DNA of 64,000 nt from Colwellia psychrerythraea (GCA_002163005.1 MAAF01000040.1:1-64000); one strand, 5' to 3'; positions 25,738 to 34,714 are shown, counted from the first letter of the stretch. A program made the numbers and translations. The notes: generated by a model not told the origin, from the sequence alone.

Positions 25738-27099
25738 TTATTGATAGGTTGTGCGTTCTAATTCATATTTTTTCATTTTATCGTATAGTGTTTTTCTCGC
25801 TAAATTTAGCTCTTCCATGGTGTCTTTAATACAGCCCTCATTACTTGCCAACGCTTCCTCGATAAGAAATTTTTCAAAAAACTCAACCCGCTGAGTAAGC
25901 CCCATACTGCTAAGCATTGAATTGGCACGGGTATTCTTTTTAAGATTAAACGCTGCCGCCTCACCCAATAAGATGTAACGCTCAGCCAAGTTACGCAATT
26001 CTCTTACATTACCAGGCCACCCATAACTTAATAGTTGTGCTTTATGTTCTTGTGATAATGGAATTAATTCTTTTTTATAACGCGCCGAAGCTATTCGAGC
26101 AAAGTGTAAAAAAAGTAAAGGCACATCTTCAATACGCTCTCTCAACGGAGGAATATCTACTTTCACCAAATTTAAACGGTAATATAGATCTTCACGAAAC
26201 AAACCTTGCTCACATAATTCTAATAAATCCACTTTAGTAGCAGCAATAACTCTGACATCAAGCTCAACACCTTCATTAGCGCCTAAACGGACCACTTTCC
26301 GCTCTTCTAGTACTCTTAACAACTTAACTTGTAAGGCCATTGGTGTACTCTCTATTTCGTCAAGAAACAAAGTACCACCGTTAGCGTATTCAAATTTACC
26401 TATGCGTTTTTTATCAGCGCCGGTATAAGCGCCCTTCTCCGCACCAAATAGCTCACTCTCAATAATGTTTTCTGGGATAGCTCCACAGTTAAGCGCAACA
26501 AAATTACTATCTCTACGGATGCTATGGTCGTGTAAATATCGGGCGACTAACTCTTTTCCGGTACCGGTTTCACCATCAATCATAATGTCTGCGGGTGCAT
26601 CCATCACTTGATTCAGTATATTGCGCATTTGTACAATGTTGGGTGAATTCCCTAAAATTCTGGGTCCGGGTAAACAATGTGTTTCTATTTCTTTTTTGAG
26701 TTGTCTATTTTCAAGCACTAGAGAGCGCTTATCTAATGCTCTTTTTACCGTATCAACTAGGTCATCATTATTAAATGGCTTTTCAATAAAGTCATAGGCA
26801 CCATTGCGCATTGCGTTTACTGCCATTGAAATATCACCAAAACCTGTCAGTAAAATAGTTGATATATCTGAGTCGATATTATTTACCTCTGTCATCAACT
26901 GATGGCCATCCATTTTAGGCATATTAATATCACTGATGACAACGCCAGGCCAAGTATCGCTGAGCTGATTAAGTAATTGATGTGCTTGTGAAAAGGTTTT
27001 CACTTCAAAGTTTCGTAATTCGAATGTTTGCTCAATAGCGCTTCGAATATGCTCTTCATCATCTATGACAAAGATAACTCCCAATTTTTCCGTTTCCAT
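25738..27099 (-). CDS. dctD: Sigma-54-dependent response regulator, DctD type
   Basis: A 453-residue NtrC-family activator. The receiver domain is at residues 1-120 with phospho-acceptor Asp57 (VVISDINMP). The AAA+ domain has Walker A GETGTGKE (176-183), the sigma-54-contacting loop GAYTGA (223-228) and GGTLFLDEIE as Walker B. A C-terminal Fis-type helix-turn-helix (DTMEELNLARKTLYDKMKKY) binds enhancers. The GAFTGA loop has Tyr for Phe, a substitution seen in active members. It is 14 bp downstream of dctB, and the genes beyond dctB are a porin and a dicarboxylate carrier, both with sigma-54 promoters. That supports control of C4-dicarboxylate uptake. Confidence 0.9.
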   Translation of the reverse strand: METEKLGVIFVIDDEEHIRSAIEQTFELRNFEVKTFSQAHQLLNQLSDTWPGVVISDINMPKMDGHQLMTEVNNIDSDISTILLTGFGDISMAVNAMRNGAYDFIEKPFNNDDLVDTVKRALDKRSLVLENRQLKKEIETHCLPGPRILGNSPNIVQMRNILNQVMDAPADIMIDGETGTGKELVARYLHDHSIRRDSNFVALNCGAIPENIIESELFGAEKGAYTGADKKRIGKFEYANGGTLFLDEIESTPMALQVKLLRVLEERKVVRLGANEGVELDVRVIAATKVDLLELCEQGLFREDLYYRLNLVKVDIPPLRERIEDVPLLFLHFARIASARYKKELIPLSQEHKAQLLSYGWPGNVRELRNLAERYILLGEAAAFNLKKNTRANSMLSSMGLTQRVEFFEKFLIEEALASNEGCIKDTMEELNLARKTLYDKMKKYELERTTYQ

Positions 27100-27113
27100 A
27101 ATATTTCCTTACT

Positions 27114-28949
27114 TTACCTGTTTACAGGCAAGCTAATGGTAAAAATAGCGCCGCCATCGGGGTGGTTACTTACGTTAAGTTGACCTTGCATTGATTCAAT
27201 AATTCGATGTGAGATAGATAAACCTAACCCTAAGCCAAAGTTTTCTTTCGTGGTGAAAAAGGCCTCAAAAACTCTGTCGATATTATCAACTAAAATACCG
27301 GGTCCATTATCTCGTATTTTAATGATAACGTGTTCTTTAACTTCAGACACAGAAATCGTTATTTGTTTATATTCTTGTTCACTAAGTGCCTGTATTGCAT
27401 TACTGAGTAAATTAACCAATACTTGTTCAAAGCGGATTGCATCGCCATAAATATGCACAGGATTTAGGCAAGGTTTATTGGTAAATTCTACCTTAGCCGC
27501 TTTGGCTTGATGTTTTACAATACTCATCGCCGCCATGAGGCTCATTTGAACATCAACGGCAGTAGCAATACCCATGCTTTTTTTAGAGAAACTATTAAAC
27601 TGACTGACAATATCACTCAGCCGATCCACTAAGCCAATAATGAGTGTGAGGTTGTTTTTTACTTTGTCTGTCATATTGCGTTCTTGATAAGCCAGCGCAT
27701 TTTCTGAGTAGCTTCTTAAGGCTGTTAAAGGTTGATTAATTTCATGGTTAATACCCGCTGACATGCTACCAATGACCGCAAGTTTTTCTGATTGAATTAA
27801 TTCATCCTGCATTTTGTTCATTTGAGTTTGTGCTTGCTGGCGTTGCGCTATTTCCTCATGTAATTTGACATTACTTGCACTTAAATCAGCCGTACGCTCT
27901 TTAACTTTTTTTTCTAACAACTGTTGAGATTGCTTAAGTCTTCGCGCATTTTTAAGTCGTTCATTAGCAAATAACAATAAAAACACTATCAATAAATAAC
28001 CACTAGCACTGAGGATGATTAATAAATTTTGCTGCTTTTTCATTGGCGCAATGGAGCTCCATAAATGAACTTGCCAGTTAGCCGTTTTCATCAATTTATT
28101 CAGCGCAAAAACCTCTTCAGAACCTTTGTTTGAGGTTACTTTCAATAATTCACTGCCCAGTTTTTTTGGAAAATAGTGATTTGAAATATCAACCACATTA
28201 AGTGAAGATATTTTTTTATCGGTGTAACGTTTTTCTGCAATTAAATTAAGTTGTTTAGCCTTAGATAAATTGCCAATAGTTTTTAGTCGCCATTCAGGTC
28301 TATCTGAAATAAAGACAACATCATCGGGTGCAACGATTAAGAAGTTGAAGCTATTATTTAATACCGTTTTCTTATACTGTTCTTCAATATCTGCAATACT
28401 TATTTTTAACGCAATGACACCGGCAACCACATCATCAATAATCACAGGGAAAGCATAATAAAAGCCGCGTTTTCCGCTACTTAACCCAACAGCATAATAA
28501 TGAGAAAGTTTACCTTTTAATGCATCTTGAAAATAAGGTCTAAAGGTGAAATTCATACCCACAAATGAATTAGGAAATTGCCAATTACTTGCTCCAATAG
28601 TAATACCCTTTTTATCAATAAGGTAAATATCAGAGGCCTGAGTCATCGTTCTTATATCGGATAATAACTGATTAAGTTTGGTTATTTTTGATTGTTCGTT
28701 AGGTGAGATTAAAGCTTGTGACAGTAAAGGATGTTTCGAGAGAACTTTGGGGATTCTATCAAAGCGACCAAGAATATTGTCTATGTAGCCCACTAAGTTA
28801 GATAGTTGCTGATTCGATTGTTGATGCATTTGTTGATAGGCATTGCTCATACCTATCATCTGGGTCAGTTCAATAGTTAATATTAGGCCAATCACTGCAA
28901 CAATAGCGACAATATAATTTTTACGCTCTGATTTTCCTTGATAGACCAA
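27114..28949 (-). CDS. dctB: C4-dicarboxylate sensor histidine kinase, DctB type
   Basis: A 611-residue inner-membrane kinase. TM1 is at residues 11-30, a double-Cache periplasmic sensor covers about 35-300, and TM2 is at about 308-328. A coiled coil (EKKVKERTADLSASNVKLHEE) follows, then the HisKA domain with His402 in GSMSAGINHEINQPLTALR, and an HATPase domain with IRDNGPG and LGLGLSISHRIIE. This architecture is that of DctB, which senses succinate, fumarate and malate. It is directly upstream of dctD. The closest neighbours on the other side are the porin and SLC13 genes it probably controls. Confidence 0.9.
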   Translation of the reverse strand: MVYQGKSERKNYIVAIVAVIGLILTIELTQMIGMSNAYQQMHQQSNQQLSNLVGYIDNILGRFDRIPKVLSKHPLLSQALISPNEQSKITKLNQLLSDIRTMTQASDIYLIDKKGITIGASNWQFPNSFVGMNFTFRPYFQDALKGKLSHYYAVGLSSGKRGFYYAFPVIIDDVVAGVIALKISIADIEEQYKKTVLNNSFNFLIVAPDDVVFISDRPEWRLKTIGNLSKAKQLNLIAEKRYTDKKISSLNVVDISNHYFPKKLGSELLKVTSNKGSEEVFALNKLMKTANWQVHLWSSIAPMKKQQNLLIILSASGYLLIVFLLLFANERLKNARRLKQSQQLLEKKVKERTADLSASNVKLHEEIAQRQQAQTQMNKMQDELIQSEKLAVIGSMSAGINHEINQPLTALRSYSENALAYQERNMTDKVKNNLTLIIGLVDRLSDIVSQFNSFSKKSMGIATAVDVQMSLMAAMSIVKHQAKAAKVEFTNKPCLNPVHIYGDAIRFEQVLVNLLSNAIQALSEQEYKQITISVSEVKEHVIIKIRDNGPGILVDNIDRVFEAFFTTKENFGLGLGLSISHRIIESMQGQLNVSNHPDGGAIFTISLPVNR

Positions 28950-29112
28950 AATTTCACCTTATCAATAAACCCATATGTTTTACTCATTTTATCAGTTATT
29001 AGCCGTTAACACGTTGTTTACCGTCATGCATTAGCGATTTGATATGCAACAACACTTTGTTCCATATCAAATATTGCATTTGGTCACACCAAATTAACTA
29101 ATATCATATTAG

Positions 29113-30156
29113 TTAAAAATCGAATCTAACACCTAATTGTACTTCCGACATATCTTCTCCCGTTGAAGGTAAACGGGTCGTGTCATTATCTAACTGCTCA
29201 AATGATGCCCACATGCGAAACTTCTTAGAGAAGTAACGAATATATTCAACTTTAATTGAGCTAACATCGCCTTTTATTTCACAAGAGTTTACCGCGTATC
29301 TCGCATGTACTTGGTTATTATCTTGACGCCACTTTCCATATAAACCTACGGTTGAGCGATCTTCATCAACACATGCAGTAACGCCGCCTACTTTACCAGA
29401 CTCTTCTGCTGATACTAACCTGACGTTGCCAGAAGAGTTGCCTTTGTATAGGTCAAAATCTTCTTCAGCCAAATGATAAAAGGCTGACACGGTAAACGCT
29501 TTTGAAATATCATACCAAGCACGAAAGCCATACAAATTACCGGTGTTTTCACCTTGTTGGTCTGCTGCTAAGGCTGCTTGAAGTTTCAAGCTTTGATTTT
29601 TATACTGCGCCGCTACTTGGTATTGATCAATAGAATCGCCATCTTGTTTCTCTGTTTGAATGGCTGCACCGAACTTCCAATTATTGTAAGTTTTTTGCCA
29701 TTGCAGCATATCATCATCACGAATAGCGCCTTGACGTAATGAGTCTAATCCATCAGAAAAGTACGCACTTCGCACATATTGATGCCATATAATGGTTTGA
29801 GAGCCATAAGTAACGGTACCAAAATTTCCTTTAAGGCCAACATAGATCTGACGCATTCCGGGTTTTTGGTTTTGATTGAAATTAACGCCATCATCCCCGC
29901 GTAAACCATACTCAACTTTACCTACACCTGTTAAACCATCAGTCAACTGAACTTCAGCATTAACACCAATCCGACTTAAGTAATCTCTACCATTTGCCGC
30001 ATCATCAGAAGTACCACTATCAACATAATCAGCACCTAAACGGAGTGAGCCATAAAATGAACTATCGACATCACTTGCATTAGCACTTGCACAGCTTAAT
30101 AGCAGTACGTTTAAAAAAAATAATTTGCTTGTTTTATTCACTTGAACAGGTTTCAT
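29113..30156 (-). CDS. Outer-membrane porin (general Gram-negative porin fold)
   Basis: A 347-residue beta-barrel with a signal peptide ending at about residue 27 (SCASANA/SD). The mature part alternates polar and hydrophobic residues, with SFYGSLRLGADY at the first strand, QLTDGLTGVGKVEYG, a constriction-type loop (YFSDGLDSLRQGAIRDD), and the terminal Phe in QLGVRFDF needed for BAM insertion. Related porins pass small anionic solutes. Its upstream sigma-54 promoter and its place beside dctBD and a dicarboxylate carrier suggest it brings C4-dicarboxylates across the outer membrane. Confidence 0.88.
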   Translation of the reverse strand: MKPVQVNKTSKLFFLNVLLLSCASANASDVDSSFYGSLRLGADYVDSGTSDDAANGRDYLSRIGVNAEVQLTDGLTGVGKVEYGLRGDDGVNFNQNQKPGMRQIYVGLKGNFGTVTYGSQTIIWHQYVRSAYFSDGLDSLRQGAIRDDDMLQWQKTYNNWKFGAAIQTEKQDGDSIDQYQVAAQYKNQSLKLQAALAADQQGENTGNLYGFRAWYDISKAFTVSAFYHLAEEDFDLYKGNSSGNVRLVSAEESGKVGGVTACVDEDRSTVGLYGKWRQDNNQVHARYAVNSCEIKGDVSSIKVEYIRYFSKKFRMWASFEQLDNDTTRLPSTGEDMSEVQLGVRFDF

Positions 30157-30234
30157 GTATTTCCCCTTTATTTTAAGAAGTTATTATCTTTATAAATCGT
30201 CAACGATAATTACGTTAAGCCGACAGTTTGTTAT

Positions 30235-30251
30235 CGCAATGTTCACGCCAA
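30235..30251 (-). promoter_or_regulatory. Sigma-54 promoter of the porin gene
   Basis: The minus strand reads TTGGCGTGAACATTGCG (30251-30235). The invariant GG and GC are at the -24/-12 spacing (TGGC-N7-TTGC), about 79 bp before the porin start codon. Confidence 0.65.
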
Positions 30252-30334
30252 TTTATGAGTAAAATTGCAGATAAAAATAAACAACACAATAACAATTACT
30301 TACATTAAAAATAAAAAATTCGTAGGGACATTGA

Positions 30335-30356
30335 TTGGGTGGGATATCACCCCCAA
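30335..30356. promoter_or_regulatory. Dyad in the porin/carrier spacer, candidate DctD enhancer site
   Basis: TTGGGTGGGATATCACCCCC then AA is a 22-bp imperfect dyad centred on GATATC (18 of 22 positions match). A related half-site, ATGGGTGGATATCA, recurs at about 30533-30546. Both lie between the two sigma-54 promoters, about 80-100 bp from the nearer one. The 511-bp gap 30157-30667 holds no credible gene. Confidence 0.4.
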
Positions 30357-30615
30357 GGCTTGCTGGTGTATGTAGAAATCCCCCCACACGGAAAAACAAG
30401 GTATTTAAAACCAAGGAATAAAGGCAGACGATAAGCCACTATTACCCGTAATTAAAAAGGTCGCTAGCATTAAGCCCATTGAATTATTTGCAGTAATTCT
30501 AATAGGCGGCTTTCCACACATATACATTTTTTCATGGGTGGATATCAATACGCAACATAGGCTAAAATAATCAACTAAAAACATAATTACCTTTATTAAC
30601 AATAAGATGAAAACA

Positions 30616-30631
30616 TGGCAGTGTCTTTGCA
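30616..30631 (+). promoter_or_regulatory. Sigma-54 promoter of the SLC13 carrier gene
   Basis: TGGCAGTGTCTTTGCA has GG and GC exactly at -24/-12 spacing and matches the consensus TGGCAC-N5-TTGCA at all but one or two positions. It ends 36 bp before the ATG at 30668, leaving a 5' leader of about 27 nt with SD GAGGAA. Confidence 0.75.
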
Positions 30632-30667
30632 GAACATAAAATTAGAACTATTATAAAAAACAACACT

Positions 30668-32131
30668 GTGAGGAAATTTATGACAGATATTAAAGACAAA
30701 GCAACGCCATTGCGTATGCTCGTATTAGGGCCAGCATTAATGCTGTTCACCTTATTAGTTCCTTCTCCCTTTGAAGGCATGTCTGCAGATGCATGGCACA
30801 CCCTAGGTTTAGCATTGTGGATGGCCACTTGGTGGATATCTGAAGCAACCCCTGTTTCAGTTACCGCCTTTTTACCCTTAATAGTTGCGCCCATTATTGG
30901 CATAGCACCCATTAAGGTAACAACGTCGTCTTACGCACACCCTTTAATATTCCTATTCCTTGGTGGCTTTTTTATCTCCATTGCGATGGAGCGATGGAAC
31001 TTACATAAACGCATTGCCTTAAAAGCGATGTCGTTATGTAGCACTAAACCCAGTCATCAAATTGGCGGATTAATGCTTGTTACCGCGTTCTTATCAATGT
31101 GGATGTCTAATACAGCAACCGCAGTGATGATGTTACCTATCGCCTTATCCATTATCGAAATGGTTAAGCAAAAACAAAATGGTAGTACCCCTGAAAACTT
31201 TTCAAAACCAATGCTGTTAGCCATTGCTTTTTCTGCAAGTATTGGTGGCTTAGCGACATTGATTGGTACCCCTCCTAATGCGCTGATGGCAGCTTATTTA
31301 GCCGATAGTTACAATATTGAAATTGGCTTTGCCCAATGGATGATTATCGGTGTACCACTAAGTACAGTACTTTTGGTGCTTTGCTGGTTTATTCTTACCA
31401 AGGTTTGCTACCAAGTGAATGAAGGAGAACGAGTTGATACCAACAGCATGTTCAAAGAGAAACTTCAGGAATTAGGCCAAATGAATAAAGGCGAGAAACT
31501 TGTACTGTTTTTCTTTGCTTTTGCAGCCATAAGTTGGATCTTTAGACCGCTAATAGCCAAAGTGACCGGGTTAGCTATATCAGATACCGGCATTGCCATG
31601 TTTGTTGCTTTATTATTATTTGTGGTACCTGTTGACCGCAAAAAAGATATTCGTATTCTAGCTTGGGAAGATACTAAGAAGTTACCTTGGGGTGTATTAC
31701 TACTTTTTGGTGGTGGTTTAGCCTTAGCCAGTTTAATTAAAAAGTCGGGACTTGCTGGTTACATAGCAACTCAGCTTGAAGCAACGTCGAATATACCTGT
31801 TATTGGTGCCGTTTTAGTGGTCACTATTACTATTTTATTCTTAACTGAAGTAACAAGTAATACCGCAACAGCAGCTAGTTTTTTACCTTTACTAGGACCA
31901 ATAGCAGTAACGTTAACTGATGGACCTTTAATGCTAGTTATCCCTGCTGCATTAGCTGCTAGTTGTGCCTTTATGATGCCAGTGGCAACACCGCCAAATG
32001 CTATCGTATTTAGCTCCGGAGAATTACGTATTGCTGATATGGCCAGAGCCGGTTTCTGGCTTAATATCGCGGCTATATTTATGATAGTTTTATTGATGTT
32101 AACTTCTGTACCTATGGTATTTAATTTGTAA
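30668..32131 (+). CDS. Sodium:dicarboxylate symporter, DASS/SLC13 family
   Basis: A 487-residue inner-membrane transporter with about 11-12 hydrophobic segments. It has both DASS substrate/sodium motifs: SNTATAVMMLPIALSI after the first hairpin and TSNTATAASFLPLLGPIA in the second repeat. Each is followed by a Pro-rich segment (TLIGTPPNALM and PVATPPNAIVFSSGEL). This family (SdcS, VcINDY) imports succinate, malate and fumarate with sodium. A sigma-54 promoter lies just upstream, and DctB-DctD are encoded across the porin gene. The carrier is thus the probable main target of the two-component system. Confidence 0.92.
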   Translation: MRKFMTDIKDKATPLRMLVLGPALMLFTLLVPSPFEGMSADAWHTLGLALWMATWWISEATPVSVTAFLPLIVAPIIGIAPIKVTTSSYAHPLIFLFLGGFFISIAMERWNLHKRIALKAMSLCSTKPSHQIGGLMLVTAFLSMWMSNTATAVMMLPIALSIIEMVKQKQNGSTPENFSKPMLLAIAFSASIGGLATLIGTPPNALMAAYLADSYNIEIGFAQWMIIGVPLSTVLLVLCWFILTKVCYQVNEGERVDTNSMFKEKLQELGQMNKGEKLVLFFFAFAAISWIFRPLIAKVTGLAISDTGIAMFVALLLFVVPVDRKKDIRILAWEDTKKLPWGVLLLFGGGLALASLIKKSGLAGYIATQLEATSNIPVIGAVLVVTITILFLTEVTSNTATAASFLPLLGPIAVTLTDGPLMLVIPAALAASCAFMMPVATPPNAIVFSSGELRIADMARAGFWLNIAAIFMIVLLMLTSVPMVFNL

Positions 32132-32150
32132 AAAACGCTTTACGGTTAAC

Positions 32151-32187
32151 GATTTAAACACCAGATAATTAGTTTGGTGTTTAAATC
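32151..32187 (+). terminator. Hairpin after the SLC13 carrier gene
   Basis: GATTTAAACACCA (32151-32163) and TGGTGTTTAAATC (32175-32187) form a perfect 13-bp stem, 20 bp after the stop codon. The following sequence is only moderately T-rich. Confidence 0.6.
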
Positions 32188-32589
32188 ATCTACTTCTTTT
32201 CATAAATAATTATAATCACCATTACCAGTCAAGAATCAACGTTACTAATTATTCAGCTTGAAGCTTTAAAGCCCTTCCCTGACACTACTCATCTGATCTA
32301 ATAGCGTTATCACATACTCAATTAAAATATCAATGACGGCGTAATTTTAATACGTAAATCATTAGCGCAACTTCATAAATGGCAAATAGAAATCACAGGA
32401 AGCATTTCCAGCAATAGTCTGAGAAACAATTTGCCCTAGTAGTGCCTATTCAAACCCTGTTCCGGGTAAAACCTTTAGCATGATTCCGCCAATTTGGTAA
32501 TAATAAAATTGAATGCTTTACGTAACTCGTAATGAAAGACAACGAACACAGCTTACTATTTAAAAATATTATTGATTCGTTTCCCTTTA
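32188..32589. other. About 400 bp without an intact gene
   Basis: Stop codons interrupt all frames. One plus-strand frame from about 32333 reads NDGVILIRKSLAQLHKWQIE with protein-like composition for some 35 codons before it stops, so a decayed gene fragment is possible. I cannot name a parent family. Confidence 0.35.
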
Positions 32590-33465
32590 TTACACTTTAT
32601 CCTGATCTTTAAAACGAGAAATAAGGCTTGATGTATCCCATCGGTTTCCACCATTCTCTTGTATCTCTTGATAATAACCATCGAGTTGCTTAGTTACCGT
32701 TAAATCAGCACCTAATTTTTCAGCTTCTTTAAAAGCGATAGCAAGATCTTTTCTTACCCAATCAACAGCAAAACCAAAATCGAATTCACGTGCACACATC
32801 GTTTTACCGCGATTATCCATTTGCCAAGAGCCTGCAGCTCCTTTGCCAATAGTATCAAGTAACTTGTCAGTATCTAATCCTGCTTTTTGGGCAAAGTTTA
32901 AACCTTCAGCTAAGCCTTGTACTGTATTTACAAAACAGATTTGATTTACCATTTTAGCTAATTGTCCTGAGCCGACCGGTCCCATTATTTGACTAAAACG
33001 GGCGAATGCAGCCATAACAGGCTCTGCTTTAGCAAAAGTAGTTTCATCGCCTCCTACCATTACCGTCAGCACGCCATTTATCGCACCTGCTTGGCCACCT
33101 GAAACGGGCGCATCTAAAAAGTATTGACCATTTTTATCAGCAATGGCACCAAGCTCAACGGCAAGTTCCGCAGATGCCGTTGTATGATCAACAAAGATAC
33201 TGCCTTTAGGAAGACCGGCAAAAATTCCTTCTTCACCTAACGAAACTTGCCGAACGTCATCATCATTACCGACACAAGCAAATACAATGTCACAACCTTT
33301 TGCAGCTCGTGCTGGTGTTGTTGCAACTTCGCCATCAAATTCTTTTTGCCAAGCTAAAGCTTTATCACTATTACGGTTATATACACAAACTTGATGCCCA
33401 GCTTTTGTCAAATGTCCTGCCATTGGGTAACCCATAACGCCAAGACCAATAAATGCTACTTTCAT
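32590..33465 (-). CDS. NAD(P)-dependent beta-hydroxyacid dehydrogenase (3-hydroxyisobutyrate dehydrogenase-like)
   Basis: A 291-residue cytoplasmic oxidoreductase. The Rossmann motif FIGLGVMGYPMAGHL is at residues 5-19, the substrate motif DAPVSGGQAGA is in the middle, and the catalytic Lys is in GSGQLAKMVNQ. This family oxidises or reduces short beta-hydroxyacids such as 3-hydroxyisobutyrate, tartronate semialdehyde and succinic semialdehyde; the substrate here is not decided by sequence. It is transcribed alone, divergent from the peroxidase gene. No valine-degradation or glyoxylate genes are adjacent to narrow the role. Confidence 0.88.
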   Translation of the reverse strand: MKVAFIGLGVMGYPMAGHLTKAGHQVCVYNRNSDKALAWQKEFDGEVATTPARAAKGCDIVFACVGNDDDVRQVSLGEEGIFAGLPKGSIFVDHTTASAELAVELGAIADKNGQYFLDAPVSGGQAGAINGVLTVMVGGDETTFAKAEPVMAAFARFSQIMGPVGSGQLAKMVNQICFVNTVQGLAEGLNFAQKAGLDTDKLLDTIGKGAAGSWQMDNRGKTMCAREFDFGFAVDWVRKDLAIAFKEAEKLGADLTVTKQLDGYYQEIQENGGNRWDTSSLISRFKDQDKV

Positions 33466-33584
33466 ATTCCAACCTTTTAAGTCATTAACTAATTCATTGA
33501 TTCAATGGGATCAGTTTACTTCAGTTTATTATTTTGCTCTAGCAACTTTGCAACGCATCAATTTTAATTTACAATGAACAAATA

Positions 33585-33600
33585 AAGTTGCACGCAACTT
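33585..33600. promoter_or_regulatory. Candidate OhrR operator upstream of the peroxidase gene
   Basis: AAGTTGCACGCAACTT is a perfect 16-bp inverted repeat, 64 bp before the peroxidase ATG. A related half-site (AATTGCACTCAAC) follows at 33601-33613. TTGCA/TGCAA palindromes of this kind are the usual OhrR boxes, and an OhrR-like gene is in the same operon. Confidence 0.5.
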
Positions 33601-33664
33601 AATTGCACTCAACAATATTAATTTTAATAAAAAATAGCATAGCTAACCTTGAGGAATGACCTAG

Positions 33665-34144
33665 ATGAATAATATTTATCAATTTTCAGTTCATAATAAT
33701 AAAGAAGAAATGATTGAATTAACTCAATTTAGCGATAAGGTATTGCTTATTGTTAATACTGCAAGTAACTGTGGTTTTACCCCCCAATATAAGGGGTTAC
33801 AATCACTACATGATTCATTTCAAGCAAAAGGTTTTGAAATATTAGCCTTTCCGTGTAATCAATTTAAACAACAAGAAAGTGGCAATAATGAAGAAATACA
33901 ACAGTTCTGTGATTTACACTTCAATATAAAATTCCCTTTATTTAATAAAATTGACGTCAATGGCAGTAATGCTCATCCACTCTTTAACTTTTTAAAACAA
34001 GAAGCGCCCGGCATTCTTGGCTCTAAATCAATTAAATGGAATTTCACTAAATTTTTAGTTAATCGCCAAGGAGAAGTAGTGAAACGTTACGCTCCAGCAA
34101 CAAAGCCAGAAGCAATAACAGCCGATATAGAAAAGTTATTGTGA
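33665..34144 (+). CDS. Glutathione peroxidase-family thiol peroxidase
   Basis: A 159-residue thioredoxin-fold peroxidase (BtuE/Gpx family) that reduces hydrogen peroxide or organic hydroperoxides. The peroxidatic Cys is in NTASNCGFTPQYKGLQ (a Cys, not selenocysteine). The family motifs LAFPCNQFKQQE and KWNFTKFLVNRQG supply the Gln and Trp of the catalytic site. A second Cys (FPCNQF) may act as the resolving residue, which points to thioredoxin as reductant. It is followed by an overlapping OhrR-like regulator gene and preceded by a candidate operator, suggesting induction by organic peroxides. Confidence 0.92.
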   Translation: MNNIYQFSVHNNKEEMIELTQFSDKVLLIVNTASNCGFTPQYKGLQSLHDSFQAKGFEILAFPCNQFKQQESGNNEEIQQFCDLHFNIKFPLFNKIDVNGSNAHPLFNFLKQEAPGILGSKSIKWNFTKFLVNRQGEVVKRYAPATKPEAITADIEKLL

Positions 34145-34572
34145 GTGATAATTTACTACTAGAAAAACAGTTATGTTTTCGACTTTATAGTTTAAATAAA
34201 TTAATGTGCCGACTTTACGCGCCCATTTTAAAAGAATTAGGCTTAACTTATCCACAATACTTAGCCATGTTAGTTTTATGGCAAAACACGGAGGGGATTT
34301 CAGTTAAAGACTTAGGCAGTCAGCTTGATTTAGATTCAGGCACACTTTCTCCCTTACTAAAGCGCATGGAAGTACAAGGTTTACTGACACGAGTTCGCCA
34401 ATCTACAGATGAGCGTGTCGTTATCGTCAAACTAACGCATAAGGGAATAGTGTTACAACAAAGCGCAGAGCATATTCCTGGAGAAATGTTTGCGGTTACG
34501 GGCTTAACACCAGATAAACTGCAGAGTTTGAACCTAGAGTTAGACCAACTTATTGTTAATATCAGTGATTAA
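34141..34572 (+). CDS. ohrR: MarR-family regulator, OhrR-like
   Basis: A 143-residue winged-helix repressor. The N-terminal segment LEKQLCFRLYSLNKLM carries Cys12 at the position of the peroxide-sensing Cys of OhrR, with the conserved Tyr nearby (LTYPQYLAM). The wing region VKDLGSQLDLDSGTLSPLLKRME and RQSTDERVV, with the DxR salt bridge, match the OhrR subgroup. Its GTG start overlaps the stop of the peroxidase gene (GTGA), so the two are co-translated. Oxidation by organic hydroperoxide should release repression of the operon. No ohr gene is beside it; the target appears to be the glutathione peroxidase. Confidence 0.85.
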   Translation: MSDNLLLEKQLCFRLYSLNKLMCRLYAPILKELGLTYPQYLAMLVLWQNTEGISVKDLGSQLDLDSGTLSPLLKRMEVQGLLTRVRQSTDERVVIVKLTHKGIVLQQSAEHIPGEMFAVTGLTPDKLQSLNLELDQLIVNISD

Positions 34573-34599
34573 AAGCTAAGTATATACCCATTTACAGGG

Positions 34600-34643
34600 A
34601 CAAAAAGAAAGAATGAAAAGGTGCTATCATTCTTTCTTTTTGT
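34600..34643. terminator. Bidirectional terminator between ohrR and lysC
   Basis: ACAAAAAGAAAGAATGA (34600-34616) pairs perfectly with TCATTCTTTCTTTTTGT (34627-34643), loop of 10. The A and T runs serve both converging genes. Confidence 0.85.
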
Positions 34644-34714
34644 AACAAATACTTTAAGAGTGCTCAAGCTGTCAAATAAAACGTATGAAAGCTATGTTTT
34701 ATGAGAGCTAAGTT

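Noticed and set aside
30405-30602. 65-codon minus-strand open frame in the porin/carrier spacer
   Set aside because: No start signal or family resemblance, and it sits in the regulatory region upstream of the sigma-54 promoter.
34141-34572. Generic MarR annotation without peroxide sensing
   Set aside because: The Cys12 context, the DxR wing and overlap with a peroxidase gene favour the OhrR subgroup.
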